Assembly: GCA_963668435.2 (NCBI GenBank)
Contig: CAXXSC010000008.1
Location: 682,001 to 746,000, forward strand
Reading direction: 5' to 3'
DNA from: G963668435 sp963668435
GTDB taxonomy: Bacteria > Latescibacterota > Latescibacteria > Latescibacterales > Latescibacteraceae
Length of the DNA: 64,000 nt
The notes below the pieces were generated by a model. That model ran no database searches and had not been told where the DNA came from. It saw only the letters and a list, made by a program, of their open reading frames with translations. Both the position numbers and the translations under genes were made by a program. This document shows, one piece after another, positions 45,976-56,221 of the stretch (its first letter is position 1; each line of letters opens with the position of its first letter).

Positions 45976-47654
45976 CAGTTGTTCTCCTCCATAATTTCGG
46001 ACGTTGCCGCACCGGGAGCAACCATCGGCCAGACATTTTCTTCACGTGAAACGACGAAATCCATGACAACAGGGCCGTCGATAGCAAGTGCCTTTTCAAT
46101 CGCGGGACGGACATCTTCGGGCTTTTCGACCCTGATACCTGTCGCGCCATAAGCTTCTGCCAGCTTGACGAAATCGGGCTGAACCTCGATATTGGTCGCT
46201 GAGTAGCGTTTGTCAAAGAACAGCTCCTGCCACTGGCGGACCATGCCGAGATAGCGGTTGTTCAGGATGGCTATCTTGACCGGCAGTTTGTTCTCGACCA
46301 CTGTCGCCAGTTCCTGGATATTCATCTGAATGGAACCATCGCCAGCGATATCGAAAACAGGCTTGCCGGGCTGGCCGAGCTGAACACCAATCGCTGCCGG
46401 GAAACCGTAGCCCATCGTACCGAGACCGCCCGAGGAAATGAACTTGCGCGGCTCGTCGAACTTGTAGAAAAGCGCCGCCCACATCTGGTTCTGTCCAACC
46501 TCGGTGGCAATGTAAGCATCACCCTTGGTGACTTCCCATATCTGCTCAACGACATACTGGGGCTTGATTTCGCCGTCTTCCTGTTTGTATTTCAGCGGAT
46601 GTTCCTTCTGCATCCCTTCGACACGGTCATTCCAGCCGTTCTTTTCACGGGGGGCAACCTTATCGATCAGCTTGGTCAGGATCTGTTTCGCATCACCGAC
46701 AATCGGATAATCGACATCGACATTCTTCGCGATCGCGGAGGGATCGAGATCAATGTGGATGATCTTAGCGCCTGGGGCAAAACCCTCGATCTTACCGGTC
46801 ACACGATCGTCGAAACGCGATCCAACAGCGATAATGAGATCACATTCGGAAAACGCCATATTTGCGGTATAGGTCCCGTGCATACCCGGCATGCCGACCC
46901 AGAGAGGATGCGAGGCGGGGAAACCGCCAAGTCCCATGAGAGTCGTGGTGACAGGTGCGTTGATCTTGTCCGCGAACTGGACCAGCTCGTCCTTGGCATC
47001 GCTGATGATGATACCGCCGCCTGCGTAGATATAGGGACGTTTCGCCTCTGCAATAACCCCGGCGATCTCGTCGAGCTTTTCGTTATCCGAAAAGACCGGG
47101 ATTTTGTAGCCGCGGGGCTTTATCGGCTCCTCGGGCCACTCGAAATCTGCGGTGCCGACACTGACATCTTTCGGCAGGTCGACGACAACAGGGCCGGGCC
47201 GTCCCGTCGAGGCGATATAAAACGCCTGATGGATGATCTCGGCCATTTTCGAGGTTTCGCTGATCAGAAAATTGTGTTTCGTGATCGGCCGGGTGATACC
47301 GGTGACATCAGCTTCCTGGAACGCGTCTGTGCCGATAAGCGGCATTGCGACCTGTCCGGTGAAAGCAACCATCGGGATCGAGTCCATATACGCGGTGGCG
47401 ATGCCGGTGATAAGGTTGGTCGCACCGGGTCCGGAGGTGGCAAGACAAACGCCGGTTTTTCCGGTGGCACGTGCATAACCGTCGGCGGCATGTGCCGCTG
47501 CCTGCTCGTGACGGGTCAGGATAAAATTGATGTCATCGGCGTCATACAGCTTGTCGAAAAGCGGAATGACAACGCCGCCGGGATAGCCGAAGAGGACATC
47601 AACCCCTTCCCTTCTCAGGCACTCTATAAAAATATCAGAACCAGTCAACTTCAT
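45975..47654 (-). CDS. ilvB: Acetolactate synthase large subunit
   Basis: 559 residues from ATG 47654, six bases after GAGG; a TTG four codons upstream is less likely. The ThDP-dependent fold shows FGYPGGVVIPLFDKLYDADD, the catalytic Glu in FILTRHEQAAAHAADGYARA, and the cofactor motif GDGSIQMNIQELATVVEN ending NN. It condenses pyruvate to acetolactate (valine, leucine) or pyruvate with ketobutyrate (isoleucine). It lies 21 bases after ilvD and is coupled to ilvN. Confidence 0.96.
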   Translation of the reverse strand: MKLTGSDIFIECLRREGVDVLFGYPGGVVIPLFDKLYDADDINFILTRHEQAAAHAADGYARATGKTGVCLATSGPGATNLITGIATAYMDSIPMVAFTGQVAMPLIGTDAFQEADVTGITRPITKHNFLISETSKMAEIIHQAFYIASTGRPGPVVVDLPKDVSVGTADFEWPEEPIKPRGYKIPVFSDNEKLDEIAGVIAEAKRPYIYAGGGIIISDAKDELVQFADKINAPVTTTLMGLGGFPASHPLWVGMPGMHGTYTANMAFSECDLIIAVGSRFDDRVTGKIEGFAPGAKIIHIDLDPSAIAKNVDVDYPIVGDAKQILTKLIDKVAPREKNGWNDRVEGMQKEHPLKYKQEDGEIKPQYVVEQIWEVTKGDAYIATEVGQNQMWAALFYKFDEPRKFISSGGLGTMGYGFPAAIGVQLGQPGKPVFDIAGDGSIQMNIQELATVVENKLPVKIAILNNRYLGMVRQWQELFFDKRYSATNIEVQPDFVKLAEAYGATGIRVEKPEDVRPAIEKALAIDGPVVMDFVVSREENVWPMVAPGAATSEIMEENN

Positions 47655-47675
47655 TGTAATCCTCAAATATGTATG

Positions 47676-49334
47676 TTAAACAGTCTTGAAAACCGCACCG
47701 GTGGACGCCGAGGTGACAAGGCTCGCATAACGTGCGAGATAACCTTCTTTGACCTTGGGCTCGATCGGTTTCCATTCGCTCTTACGCTTCTCCATTTCCT
47801 CCTCGCTGATGAGAAGGTCAAGTTTCCTGTTGGGGATGTCGATCAGGATCTCATCCCCTTCCCGTACAACAGACAGGGGGCCGCCCTCCATCGCTTCAGG
47901 CGAGATGTGCCCGATACAGGGGCCGCGGGTCCCGCCGCTGAAACGTCCATCGGTGATAAGCGCCACCGACTCGGAAAGGCCCATACCGGTGATTGCCGCG
48001 GTGCCCTGGAGCATTTCCCTCATACCGGGGCCGCCCTTGGGACCTTCGTAGCGGATCACCAGCACATCACCAGCTTCAATCTTCTTACCGAAAATAGCTT
48101 CCAGTGACTCTTCCTCAGAGTCGAAAACACGCGCTTTCCCCTTGAACACCATCATATTATCGGAAACAGCGCTCTGCTTGACAACCGCGCCATCGGGAGC
48201 CAGCGAGCCCTTGAGCACCGCAATGCCTCCCTCTTTATGGTAGGGATTGTCCGGCGTATGAATAACCTCGGGATCGACAACTTCCGCGACATCGGCGATT
48301 TCATTGACACTTGCACCGGTCACCGTGGGACAGTCGTTCATCTTGTCCTTGAGGACTTTCATCACCGCGGGAATACCGCCGGCGTACTCGATGTCCTCCA
48401 TGAAATACTCGCCGCCGGGGCGGATCGAGGTGATATGCGGCGTGTCCTTTGAAATCTCGTCGAACACATCCAGCGGCAGATCGATTTTCGCCTCGTGCGC
48501 AATAGCCGGGAGATGCAAAATCGTATTGGTCGAGCCGCCGAGCGCCATGTCCATCCTGATGGCGTTCTCGAAAGCCTCGCGTGTCATGATATCACGCGGT
48601 TTGACATCCTCGCGGACCAGGTCGCAGATACGGATACCGGAATTGTAGGCGATACGGCGTTTCTTGGCAAAACCGGCAAGCGCTGAACCGCAGCCTGCAA
48701 GGCTCATACCCATGGTCTCGGTCAGACAGGCCATCGTGTTCGCGGTGTAGAGCCCCTGACAGGAACCCTGGCCGGGACAGGCCTCGAGCTCGAGACAAGT
48801 CAGCTCGTCCTCGTCAATGATGCCCTGACGGAATTTTCCGATAGCCTCGAAAGTATCGCGGACCAGCGACAGCTTGCGGTTGTTACGCATGCCCGAGTGC
48901 ATGGGACCGGCAGTCACGACAATCGCGGGGACATTGAGACGGGCCGCGGCCATGAGCATACCGGGCGTGATCTTGTCACAGTTGGTGAGAAGCACGATGC
49001 CGTCCAGCTTGTTGGCCATCATGACACACTCGATGGAGTCGGCGATGAGCTCGCGGGTGCAGAGGCTGTATTTCATGCCGCTGTGCCCCATCGCGATACC
49101 ATCGCAGACACCGGGAATGCCGAAAATGAAAGCATTACCACCGCCGCTGTGAACACCTTTCTCGATAAACCTCTCAAGATCGCGCATTCCGGAATGTCCC
49201 GGAATAAGATCGGTGAAACCAGAAGCGATACCGATCATCGGGCGTCCGATCTGGCCCGGATCAAAACCGGTCGCATACATAAGGGACCGTGATGCCGCAC
49301 GCTCAAATCCTTTAGTCACTTCATCGCTACGCAT
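47676..49334 (-). CDS. ilvD: Dihydroxy-acid dehydratase
   Basis: 552 residues. Cluster and active-site motifs include CDKITPGMLMAAARLN, CPGQGSCQGLYTANTMACLT and GRFSGGTRGPCIGHISPEAM. It dehydrates dihydroxy acids to the keto acids of valine and isoleucine, using an iron-sulphur cluster. It is the first gene of the superoperon. The 5' region has a large dyad and a possible short upstream ORF (49335-49450). The start ATG is preceded only by a weak GGGG. Confidence 0.96.
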   Translation of the reverse strand: MRSDEVTKGFERAASRSLMYATGFDPGQIGRPMIGIASGFTDLIPGHSGMRDLERFIEKGVHSGGGNAFIFGIPGVCDGIAMGHSGMKYSLCTRELIADSIECVMMANKLDGIVLLTNCDKITPGMLMAAARLNVPAIVVTAGPMHSGMRNNRKLSLVRDTFEAIGKFRQGIIDEDELTCLELEACPGQGSCQGLYTANTMACLTETMGMSLAGCGSALAGFAKKRRIAYNSGIRICDLVREDVKPRDIMTREAFENAIRMDMALGGSTNTILHLPAIAHEAKIDLPLDVFDEISKDTPHITSIRPGGEYFMEDIEYAGGIPAVMKVLKDKMNDCPTVTGASVNEIADVAEVVDPEVIHTPDNPYHKEGGIAVLKGSLAPDGAVVKQSAVSDNMMVFKGKARVFDSEEESLEAIFGKKIEAGDVLVIRYEGPKGGPGMREMLQGTAAITGMGLSESVALITDGRFSGGTRGPCIGHISPEAMEGGPLSVVREGDEILIDIPNRKLDLLISEEEMEKRKSEWKPIEPKVKEGYLARYASLVTSASTGAVFKTV

Positions 49335-49450
49335 AATTATAACCCCGGTTTCTCTGAGCGGCCCCGGCGTCAGTCACACGGTGAACAACGCCTGCGAGTC
49401 ATGCCGCTTTCAGATGATAGTGATGTATAGTAATCGAATCTCTTTCCATT
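49335..49450 (-). promoter_or_regulatory. ilvD leader with GC-rich dyad and possible leader ORF
   Basis: On the minus strand a 16-codon frame begins ATGGAAAGAGATTCGATTAC (about 49450) and includes Ile-Thr-Ile and His-His-Tyr-His-Leu. It is followed by paired arms GCGGC/GCCGC and GGCGT/ACGCC with an inner GTTCAC-GTGAC stem. A TATATA box lies just before the ATG. There is no ribosome site and no T-run, so attenuation is possible but unproved. Confidence 0.3.
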
Positions 49451-49513
49451 TTATATAAGGTAATGACAGTATGATTAAATCATCACCGGATGCCGCTTTT
49501 AAAACAAAGAATA

Positions 49514-49540
49514 CCCTCTGCCTGTCTGGATTTCCAGAGG
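49514..49540 (-). terminator. Hairpin downstream of gcvH
   Basis: CCTCTG and CAGAGG arms are followed on the minus strand by GTATTCTTTGTTTT. This could end the transcript running through gcvH before the ilvD promoter region. Confidence 0.45.
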
Positions 49541-49578
49541 CCCTTTCAACCTTTATTGTCAGGAATTCATCAGGTTAG

Positions 49579-49740
49579 AAGAGGCGGCCTCTGTTATCCT
49601 ACTACGAGTACAAGCAGGAGTACAATAAGGCCGTGAAGCAGGGTAATTCGATGAGCTACAGCAATAGCGGCCCGAGCGTCGGCGACGGGAACGGCAGCGG
49701 CGGCGCGGGAGGTAATAGTAGTGCCGCTGATAGAAGTTGA
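49579..49740 (+). pseudogene. Possible gene remnant, Gly/Ser-rich C-terminal tail
   Basis: A frame without a start codon opens after a TAG at 49576 and runs to TGA 49738-49740: KRRPLLSYYEYKQEYNKAVK followed by a Gly/Ser/Asn-rich tail ending SSADRS. Codon use has strong GC third positions like real genes here, while the flanks are AT-rich. I do not recognise it. It may be the 3' end of a lost gene left between gcvH and ilvD. Confidence 0.35.
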
Positions 49741-49959
49741 AGCGCTGTCATTAATCCGTTTTTTCATTGCTCTTGACCATTCAGAAATAGTACTGTTTTA
49801 GAACAAACGCTGTAAGCATACTGAAGATACTACTATAGAGCACACAATGTCAAGAAAAAACAACGTCTCTTTTATTAAAAAATCGTCAGAATATCGTAAT
49901 TCTTAAATTATATCGACAAATCGATAAAAAAGCCCTCGCCTGTAGAGAAAGCGGAAACT

Positions 49960-50361
49960 TTATTCGTCGTCTTCCTCACCGAACACGAAGTTCTTATAAT
50001 CCTCGGGTTTCATCAGGCTCTCGAGCTCGTCCGCCTCATGGATCCTGACCTTGATAATCCAGCCCTCGCCATAGGGATCGAGGTTGACCATCCTGGGCTC
50101 GTCCTCGAGTTTCTCATTGACCTCGATCACTTCCCCCGAAACAGGCGAGATCAGCTCGGCAACCGTTTTCATCGCCTCGACAGTACCGAAAGCGGCACCC
50201 TGCACCACCTCATCGCCGACAGATGGAAGCTCGACATACACGATCTCGGTAAGTTCCGACTGGCCGAAATCGGTGATACCGGCAGTGCCCTCGTCATCCT
50301 CGACGAGAAGCCATGTATGATCAGTGGTGAAAAGCAGATCACGCGGGATATTCATATCCAT
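49960..50361 (-). CDS. gcvH: Glycine cleavage system H protein
   Basis: 133 residues; the lipoyl-carrier signature FGTVEAMKTVAELISPVSGE places the lipoylated lysine at position 65. The start follows GGAGG nine bases upstream. GcvH shuttles the aminomethyl group between P, T and L proteins, none of which is encoded here. The C-terminus is unusually acidic (FGEEDDE). It lies downstream of efp on the same strand with a 167-base gap containing a hairpin. Confidence 0.95.
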   Translation of the reverse strand: MDMNIPRDLLFTTDHTWLLVEDDEGTAGITDFGQSELTEIVYVELPSVGDEVVQGAAFGTVEAMKTVAELISPVSGEVIEVNEKLEDEPRMVNLDPYGEGWIIKVRIHEADELESLMKPEDYKNFVFGEEDDE

Positions 50362-50469
50362 TTTTGAAAACCTCCGAAAACTTAACGCTCGTCACAGTCA
50401 GACAATCACTATTCCCCCGGCAACGGAACAGTCTCTCACTCTGCGGCAGATCCGATGCAAGGTGGAAAC

Positions 50470-50512
50470 CTCCCGGCTTGTCAGGCCTCGGTGAAAGCCG
50501 AAACGCCGGGAG
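50470..50512 (-). other. Hairpin between efp and gcvH
   Basis: CTCCCGGC pairs perfectly with GCCGGGAG, and an inner CGG/CCG stem extends it. On the minus strand no T-run follows, so it may be an attenuating or processing structure. Confidence 0.45.
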
Positions 50513-50528
50513 CGATCGATACAGATTA

Positions 50529-51092
50529 TTACTTGTTGACACGGTCCATGTATTCACCGGTCCTTGTATCGACACGAACAACGGTGCCCTGCTCGACGAA
50601 CAGCGGGACATTGACCACAGCGCCGGTCGAAAGCGTCGCAGGCTTCGTGGCGTTCTGCGCGGTATTGCCTTTGAACCCGGGCTCCGTCTCGGTGATCTCA
50701 AGCTCGACGAATGTCGGGATCTCGATCTCGATCGGCGTGTCGCCATGAAACAGGATGCCGCAGGGAAGGTTGTCGGTCAGAAACTTGACACTGTCGCCGA
50801 GAAGCGAATTATCGACCTGGATCTGGTCATAGGTCTCGGTATTCATGAAAACGAGAAAATTGTTATCAGGATAGAGATACTCGAAGTTTTGACGCTCGAG
50901 CCTGACCTCGTTAACCTTCTCGCCAGCGCGGAATGTGCGGTCGATAACCTGCTTGGTGGTGACATTGCGGAGTTTTGTCCTGACAAAAGCGCCGCCCTTG
51001 CCGGGCTTGACATGCTGAAACTCGATAATGGATAAAAGTGTGCCGTTTTCCTCGAAAGTAAAACCGTTACGGAAATCATTGGTCGAAGCCAT
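50529..51092 (-). CDS. efp: Translation elongation factor P
   Basis: 187 residues in three beta-barrel domains. The tip loop reads HVKPGKGGAFVRTKLRN, so the residue to be modified is Lys32, as in the lysylated (EpmA-type) branch rather than the rhamnosylated Arg branch. The tail GEYMDRVNK is typical. EF-P relieves ribosome stalling at proline stretches. The start has AGGAGG ten bases upstream. No modification genes are nearby. Confidence 0.96.
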   Translation of the reverse strand: MASTNDFRNGFTFEENGTLLSIIEFQHVKPGKGGAFVRTKLRNVTTKQVIDRTFRAGEKVNEVRLERQNFEYLYPDNNFLVFMNTETYDQIQVDNSLLGDSVKFLTDNLPCGILFHGDTPIEIEIPTFVELEITETEPGFKGNTAQNATKPATLSTGAVVNVPLFVEQGTVVRVDTRTGEYMDRVNK

Positions 51093-51381
51093 GAAACTGA
51101 ACCTCCTGATTGGTATGTCGCTTTTTTGTATTATTTAGCATATAAATATACAAAAAATACAATCTGTTTTCAAGCGTCAATATGGCATGACTGTGATATG
51201 ACAATCATTCACTGCAAACAGAAAGATATCCCGAACAAATCATTCGGCAATACCCTCCCGTTTTACCATCCTCCCGATGAATCTCATTGTATAAAGCCGT
51301 AAACTTCACTATATTTTATTGTTTTCTCGGAAAAAACCATTATATTTTACCCAATTCAATTGATCTTACGGAACCTCAGAT

Positions 51382-52192
51382 ATGCCCCAATTATCTTTTA
51401 TTATATTGACATGGAACTCCGAGGCTACTATCGGAGAATCTCTCGCGAGCATCAGAAATAAATGCGGAGAGGAGTCTCTCGATTACGAGGTGTTCGTGAT
51501 CGACAACGGCTCACAGGACCGCACCATTGATATTCTCGAACGCGAAATGGCTGACATGCCGGTCGACTTTACGCAGCTTTCGGAAAACCACGGCACGACA
51601 AAGCCGAGAAACATGGCGCTGAAACGGGCGACGGGAGATGTCATCTGTATCATGGACTCGGATGCTGTGCTCCGGGACGGCAGGTTGTCGGACATTATCG
51701 ATATGCTCAAAAGCGACGAATCGATCGGCCTTCTGGGCGCCGCAGCTCCTTTTCCCGGACGGCGCCAAGCAGGTTTCGGTAAGAAAGTTCCCCACAGTAT
51801 TCGACAAGTTCGGGAAAATCCCCTCGATCATACTGAAACGGCGCTGCAACGAGCATGATGTCTACAAGGATTTCCCGTTCACCGACACAGCCGATGTCGA
51901 TTACGCGATCTCGGCGTGCTGGTTTTTCCGCCGCTCGCTCATAGACAGTATCGGATATCTCGACGAGCACATTTTCTATGCTCCCGAGGATATCGACTAC
52001 GGTCTCAGGGTGCATAAATCCGGCAAACGGGTGGTCTATTACCCCCATTTCACCGTCATCCATCACATCCAGCGCCTCACCCACAGAAAAGTGATCAGCA
52101 AAATCGCGCTCAGCCATTTTCTCGGCCTTCTCTACTATTTTACGAAACACCGCTACTGCATGCGGCCCTCTATCGGTGAAAAGAAGCTATAA
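51382..52192 (+). CDS. Family 2 glycosyltransferase (frameshifted in the middle)
   Basis: The first part, to about 51740, has the GT-A start LSFIILTWNSEATIGESLAS, the nucleotide-binding VIDNGSQDRTIDIL and the DSD metal motif in ICIMDSDAVLRDG. After GLLGAA the frame shifts between about 51735 and 51755 and continues with LLFPDGAKQVSVRKFPTVFD, then FFRRSLIDSIGYLDEHIFYA and PEDIDYGLRV, the acceptor-side blocks of rhamnosyl/glucosyl-transferase-like GT2 proteins. Repaired length is about 269 residues. It has no membrane helix. It is likely involved in surface glycan assembly, sugar unknown. The start lacks a good ribosome site. Confidence 0.78.
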
Positions 52193-52284
52193 ATCATTAA
52201 ATTGCGATTGCATTTTTCTCGCGATTTCATCATATTATATCCGAGGTTGATTAACACACCAGAGCCTCAAAAAATGCTTACGGT

Positions 52285-52371
52285 GCCGAAGTGGTGGAAC
52301 TGGTAGACGCAGTGGACTCAAAATCCACCGGTCGCGAGACTGTGGGGGTTCGAGTCCCCCCTTCGGCACCA
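52285..52371 (+). tRNA. tRNA-Leu (anticodon CAA), CCA encoded
   Basis: Acceptor arms GCCGAAG (52285-52291) and CTTCGGC (52361-52367) pair fully, followed by ACCA. The anticodon stem GTGGA/TCCAC encloses CTCAAAA, giving CAA. A long variable arm (about GGTCGCGAGACTGTGG) and the T-arm GGGGGTTCGAGTCCCCC complete a class II tRNA-Leu. Confidence 0.97.
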
Positions 52372-52383
52372 TTTTATTATTGT

Positions 52384-52414
52384 AACCGTATTCCAACAAG
52401 GGGTACGGTTTTTT
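52384..52414 (+). terminator. Terminator after tRNA-Leu
   Basis: AACCGTA pairs with TACGGTT around a 13-base loop and is followed by TTTT, 13 bases after the tRNA CCA end. The remaining 298 bases to the next gene show nothing distinct. Confidence 0.7.
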
Positions 52415-52712
52415 CATGCCTGAAAGGTGAGGATAAAGCACCGACAGAAAAGCATTTATGGGCATTTTCAGCCCTGCCCTTTCCAACTGGAGTGGCTTTT
52501 AAATGTTTTATCGATAGTGCAATTTTCGTATATTGTAAGATTATTCTTTGCACAATTTTTGGAGTTACTGCTCCACATGCATCAACAATCAGTTAACAAC
52601 TCCGTATCGATCAGCAGGGTCATGGATTCTCCCAGCTTGATCAAAACCGGAGCATTATCCACCACAAATCCGCTGCTCAATTCGCAGCATCTGTTTTCGA
52701 GAAAGGAATACG

Positions 52713-55700
52713 ATGATTAGACTGAAAAGACTGTTATTGTTGAGCGTTACGCTTATTTTCTGTTTTGTATCGGCAATTCACGCAGAGCCTGTCGATCCCG
52801 GCAAGGCATTCAAGGCGGCCGAAACATATCTCAGCCAGACTTCACCGGGCGGTGCACAGAAAATCGCCGGTAACGCCGCGATTGCGCAGGTTAAAGAAAT
52901 CACATCCGCCAACGGCGAAACTCTCGCATATATCGCGGAGCTCGAAAACGGCGGCTTTATTATTCTTTCCAGCGACACCGATGTCGCGCCGGTGCTGGGC
53001 TATTCCACAACGGGAGAGTTCCCCTATGACGACCCAAAGAATAACATGCTCCTGGACCTCGTCACGATGGACATGGAACGCAGACTGAAAAGCATCCCTG
53101 TCCTTGAAAAAAATGAACGACACTATGTCATGGCAAACAATGCGCAGTGGGAAAAGTTCACCTCCGGCGATCGCTCGATTAATGTTAGCGGCGAAACGGC
53201 AGCTGTCTGGGGACCGCTGCTGACAACGCACTGGTATCAGAATAGCCCGTATAACGATGTTTGTCCACTGGACGCCAGTTTCGGCGAAAGAAGTATCGTT
53301 GGCTGTGTCGCAACAGCAATGTCACAAATTGTGAACTACTGGAAATACCCGAAACAGATAACATTCGACAGCAGTGATTCCTATGAAAAAGCAAGGTATA
53401 AAAGTTCCACAAGATTCCGCGAAGCTCGACTTCCGCGGATTTCGCCGAAATGAACAGCGCTCTCGCCGACATCCAGTACGATGGCGATGAGACAGAAATT
53501 GCCTATCTCTGCTTCGCCATGGGCATAAAAACAGAAATGGGTTACACATCATGGACTTCCGGCACAACAGCAACTGCGGAACAGTTCCGGAAAATCGGTT
53601 TTGAATCCGCTGTCAACGCTTACAGCTGGAAAAAATACCGGCAGAACGCCATCGAAAACATCAAACTGGGATTCCCCGTCGATCTCGGCCTGACCAACAA
53701 TGCCGAGGGCGAGGGCGGCGGACACATGGTGGTGATGGACGGCTATATTGAGGATCTGGAACTCTTTCATATCAACATGGGATGGATGGAGACTTCAATC
53801 TCTGGTATGAGTGCCCGCCGATCTATTCGGGATATGATTTCCAGATAATCGACGGTATCATCTTCAACATCTTCCGCCTGACGCCGCGGTCGGCAACATA
53901 ACAGGACAGGTACTATCCGCTTCAGGCTCTCCGATGGCCAATGCCGCTGTGATTGTGGAGCCGGGGCGATTCATTACAAAAAGTGATGCATCGGGCAAGT
54001 TCAGCCTCCTGGTTTCGTCCGAAAACACATATACTATCACCGCCAGCAAAGCCGGATACGAAAAAGCCACATACAACGATGTTGGCGTTTCCCGGGATAC
54101 GCCAACTGATATCGGCGAGCTTACCCTTGCCACAGCCTCATCCCCCACCGTGGCACATTACCTGTTCGACGGTGACGGTGCCGATGTCAGTGGCAACGGA
54201 TACGAGGCAAACGTCAACACCTATGTCGCCGAATATGTCGACGGCAGGGATGACCAGGCTGTTTCAACAACAGATATCAGTTATGTTATCGATGCGCCCG
54301 CCGCGGGCCTGAGCTATCCCGGCGAAGGAGACTGGACAGTGGAAGCGTGGATCAAAATGCCGGAATTAACTGATCCGGACGCTTCACCCGGCACCCCCGG
54401 AACTGCTATGCTTATCGGTCAAACGTCATATGAGCTCTATATTGACGAAAATACATTGGAATTCGTTATTGTCGATGGTGATAATATGCAGGAATTCACA
54501 GCAGATTATCCGGTAAGCGCCGATGAATGGTTCCATGTCGCGGCAATATATAAATACCAGGATAGTGTCGAGCTGTACGTTAACGGAATTCTGCTTTCAT
54601 CGATACCGACACACATGGTTCCGGATTTCATTCCCTGGGACAACGTGATAATCGGCGATGCGTATGACGGTGAAGTCAGAATTGACGAAATGAGAATCAG
54701 CGCCAAAGCCCTTTCGCCCGATGAGTTTCTCGGTGCACCGTTCACCGGCACGGTCAGCGGCATTGTCACAGATGCCTTGACTGATGAACCGTTAGTGGCT
54801 GCCCTGGTTTCGCTTTCCCGTGGAGATTACAGTGCATACACCAATGAAAATGGTGAGTTTAAAATAGTCCATGTTCCCGCCGGAACAAACTACACACTGA
54901 CTGTCGGACACGGGGCTTACAAACCGTATACTCAAGACAATATCGACGTTTCAGCCGAAAACGAGACTTCTGTCAACATAAGTCTCAATATGCCAATTGG
55001 CTATGCGATAACCGCCGTCACCGACATACCGAACGATCAGGGCGGACAGGTACGTATTTCCTGGAACGCCCATTACAGCGACTGCGCCGGTCCTGTGGAC
55101 AGCGACGTGGTATCGTACTATGCGGTCTGGCGCGAAATCGACAACGGCACACAGGACACGGATTCGGAAAGTGCGTGGGATTTTGTCTGTCAGGTCCCGG
55201 CTATCAAGGCTGAAACCTATCAGACTGTTGTATCGACCCTTGCCGACTCGTCAAGCGCCAACGGCTTGTATTTAAGCGTTTTCAAGGTATCGGCGCATAT
55301 TGAGGGTATGGACGACATTTATGAGACCGACGCGGCAAGTGGGTACTCGATCGACAACCTCAGCCCCGAACCTGTCGCAAAAATCAGCATGACATACATC
55401 GAGGACGCTGTCGAGCTTTCATGGAACCCGAACACAGATGAGGATTTCAGTCATTACGAGATCTACAAGGTACGAGCCGTGATTTCGAGCTCGATGCAGG
55501 CACCCTTGCCGGAACAACAATGGAAACGACTTTCATTGACACCGCACCGAAAAACAATGCGGTCTACAAGATCGCCGTTTATGATTATTCCGGCAACAGG
55601 ACTGTCACATACTATGATGGTGTCGATGTTGTCGCTGTAGAGGAATCACCGGAAGAGTTCTCAGTCAGCGCGGCCTATCCGAACCCGTTCAACTCATCGA

Positions 55701-55930
55701 TGACCATCCGCTACGTGCTCCCGAACGAGTGCCGTACGAAAATCACGGTCTACGATATCACGGGCCGGGAAATCGCCGTGCTGTCTGACAATGTTCAGGG
55801 CCCGGGTATCCATTACGCGGTCTGGGACGGCAGGGACAGGAATGGTGTTATCACAGCCAGCGGAATGTATCTCTACAAAGTCACCGCCGGTATCAATTCG
55901 CAGAACGGTAAAGCGCTCTACCTTCGCTGA
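52713..55930 (+). pseudogene. Secreted C10 (streptopain-type) cysteine protease with LamG and C-terminal sorting domains, five frameshifts, copy 1
   Basis: ATG 52713 follows AAAGGA. The signal peptide (LLLLSVTLIFCFVSAIHA) leads into a Spi/C10 propeptide domain and the protease: active Cys in SIVGCVATAMSQIVNYWKYP and His in GGGHMVVMDGY. Then come a carboxypeptidase-regulatory-like repeat (from about 53900), a LamG/concanavalin-like domain (54150-54720), a second regulatory repeat, a fibronectin-like stretch and the sorting module AYPNPFNSSMTIRYVLPNE to 55930. Apparent single-base shifts lie at 53393, 53433, 53784, 53874 and near 55470. Repairing all five gives exactly one continuous frame of about 1,072 residues, and the net change agrees with the total length. 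No in-frame nonsense mutations were seen, so error or very recent decay is likely. Confidence 0.8.
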
Positions 55931-55952
55931 TCACGGCGAAACATGGCATACG

Positions 55953-55987
55953 AAAAAGGGCGGGCCTTAAGTGGCCTGCCCTTTTTT
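55953..55987 (+). terminator. Terminator after C10 copy 1
   Basis: AAAAAGGGC plus GGCC pairs with GGCC plus GCCCTTTTTT around a short loop, 22 bases after the stop codon. Confidence 0.85.
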
Positions 55988-56221
55988 AACTGCATTTCAG
56001 TATATATCAGCTTCTTTAGCACCCGGAGATGGGACTCTGAAGAAGCTGCGGACATCATTTTTTTCAGCAGGATCACCTGTTTTAACGGCCCTGATTTCAG
56101 TATTAACGGATTTTCGGTCAGAATCCGTATTTTTAACCGGACACTGACAGGCGTTTTTCGTATAATATAAGGGTTTGTATATTGTTGAAATGGTACTGTC
56201 CCTTTATCGAAAGGCGAATGA

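Noticed and set aside
46599..48107. 502-codon plus-strand frame opposite ilvB and ilvD
   Set aside because: It is an antisense shadow; composition and lack of motifs do not support a protein.
49335..49450. Calling a T-box or a classical leucine attenuator before ilvD
   Set aside because: No T-box consensus, no run of regulatory codons and no terminator T-run is visible; only a dyad and a weak ORF remain.
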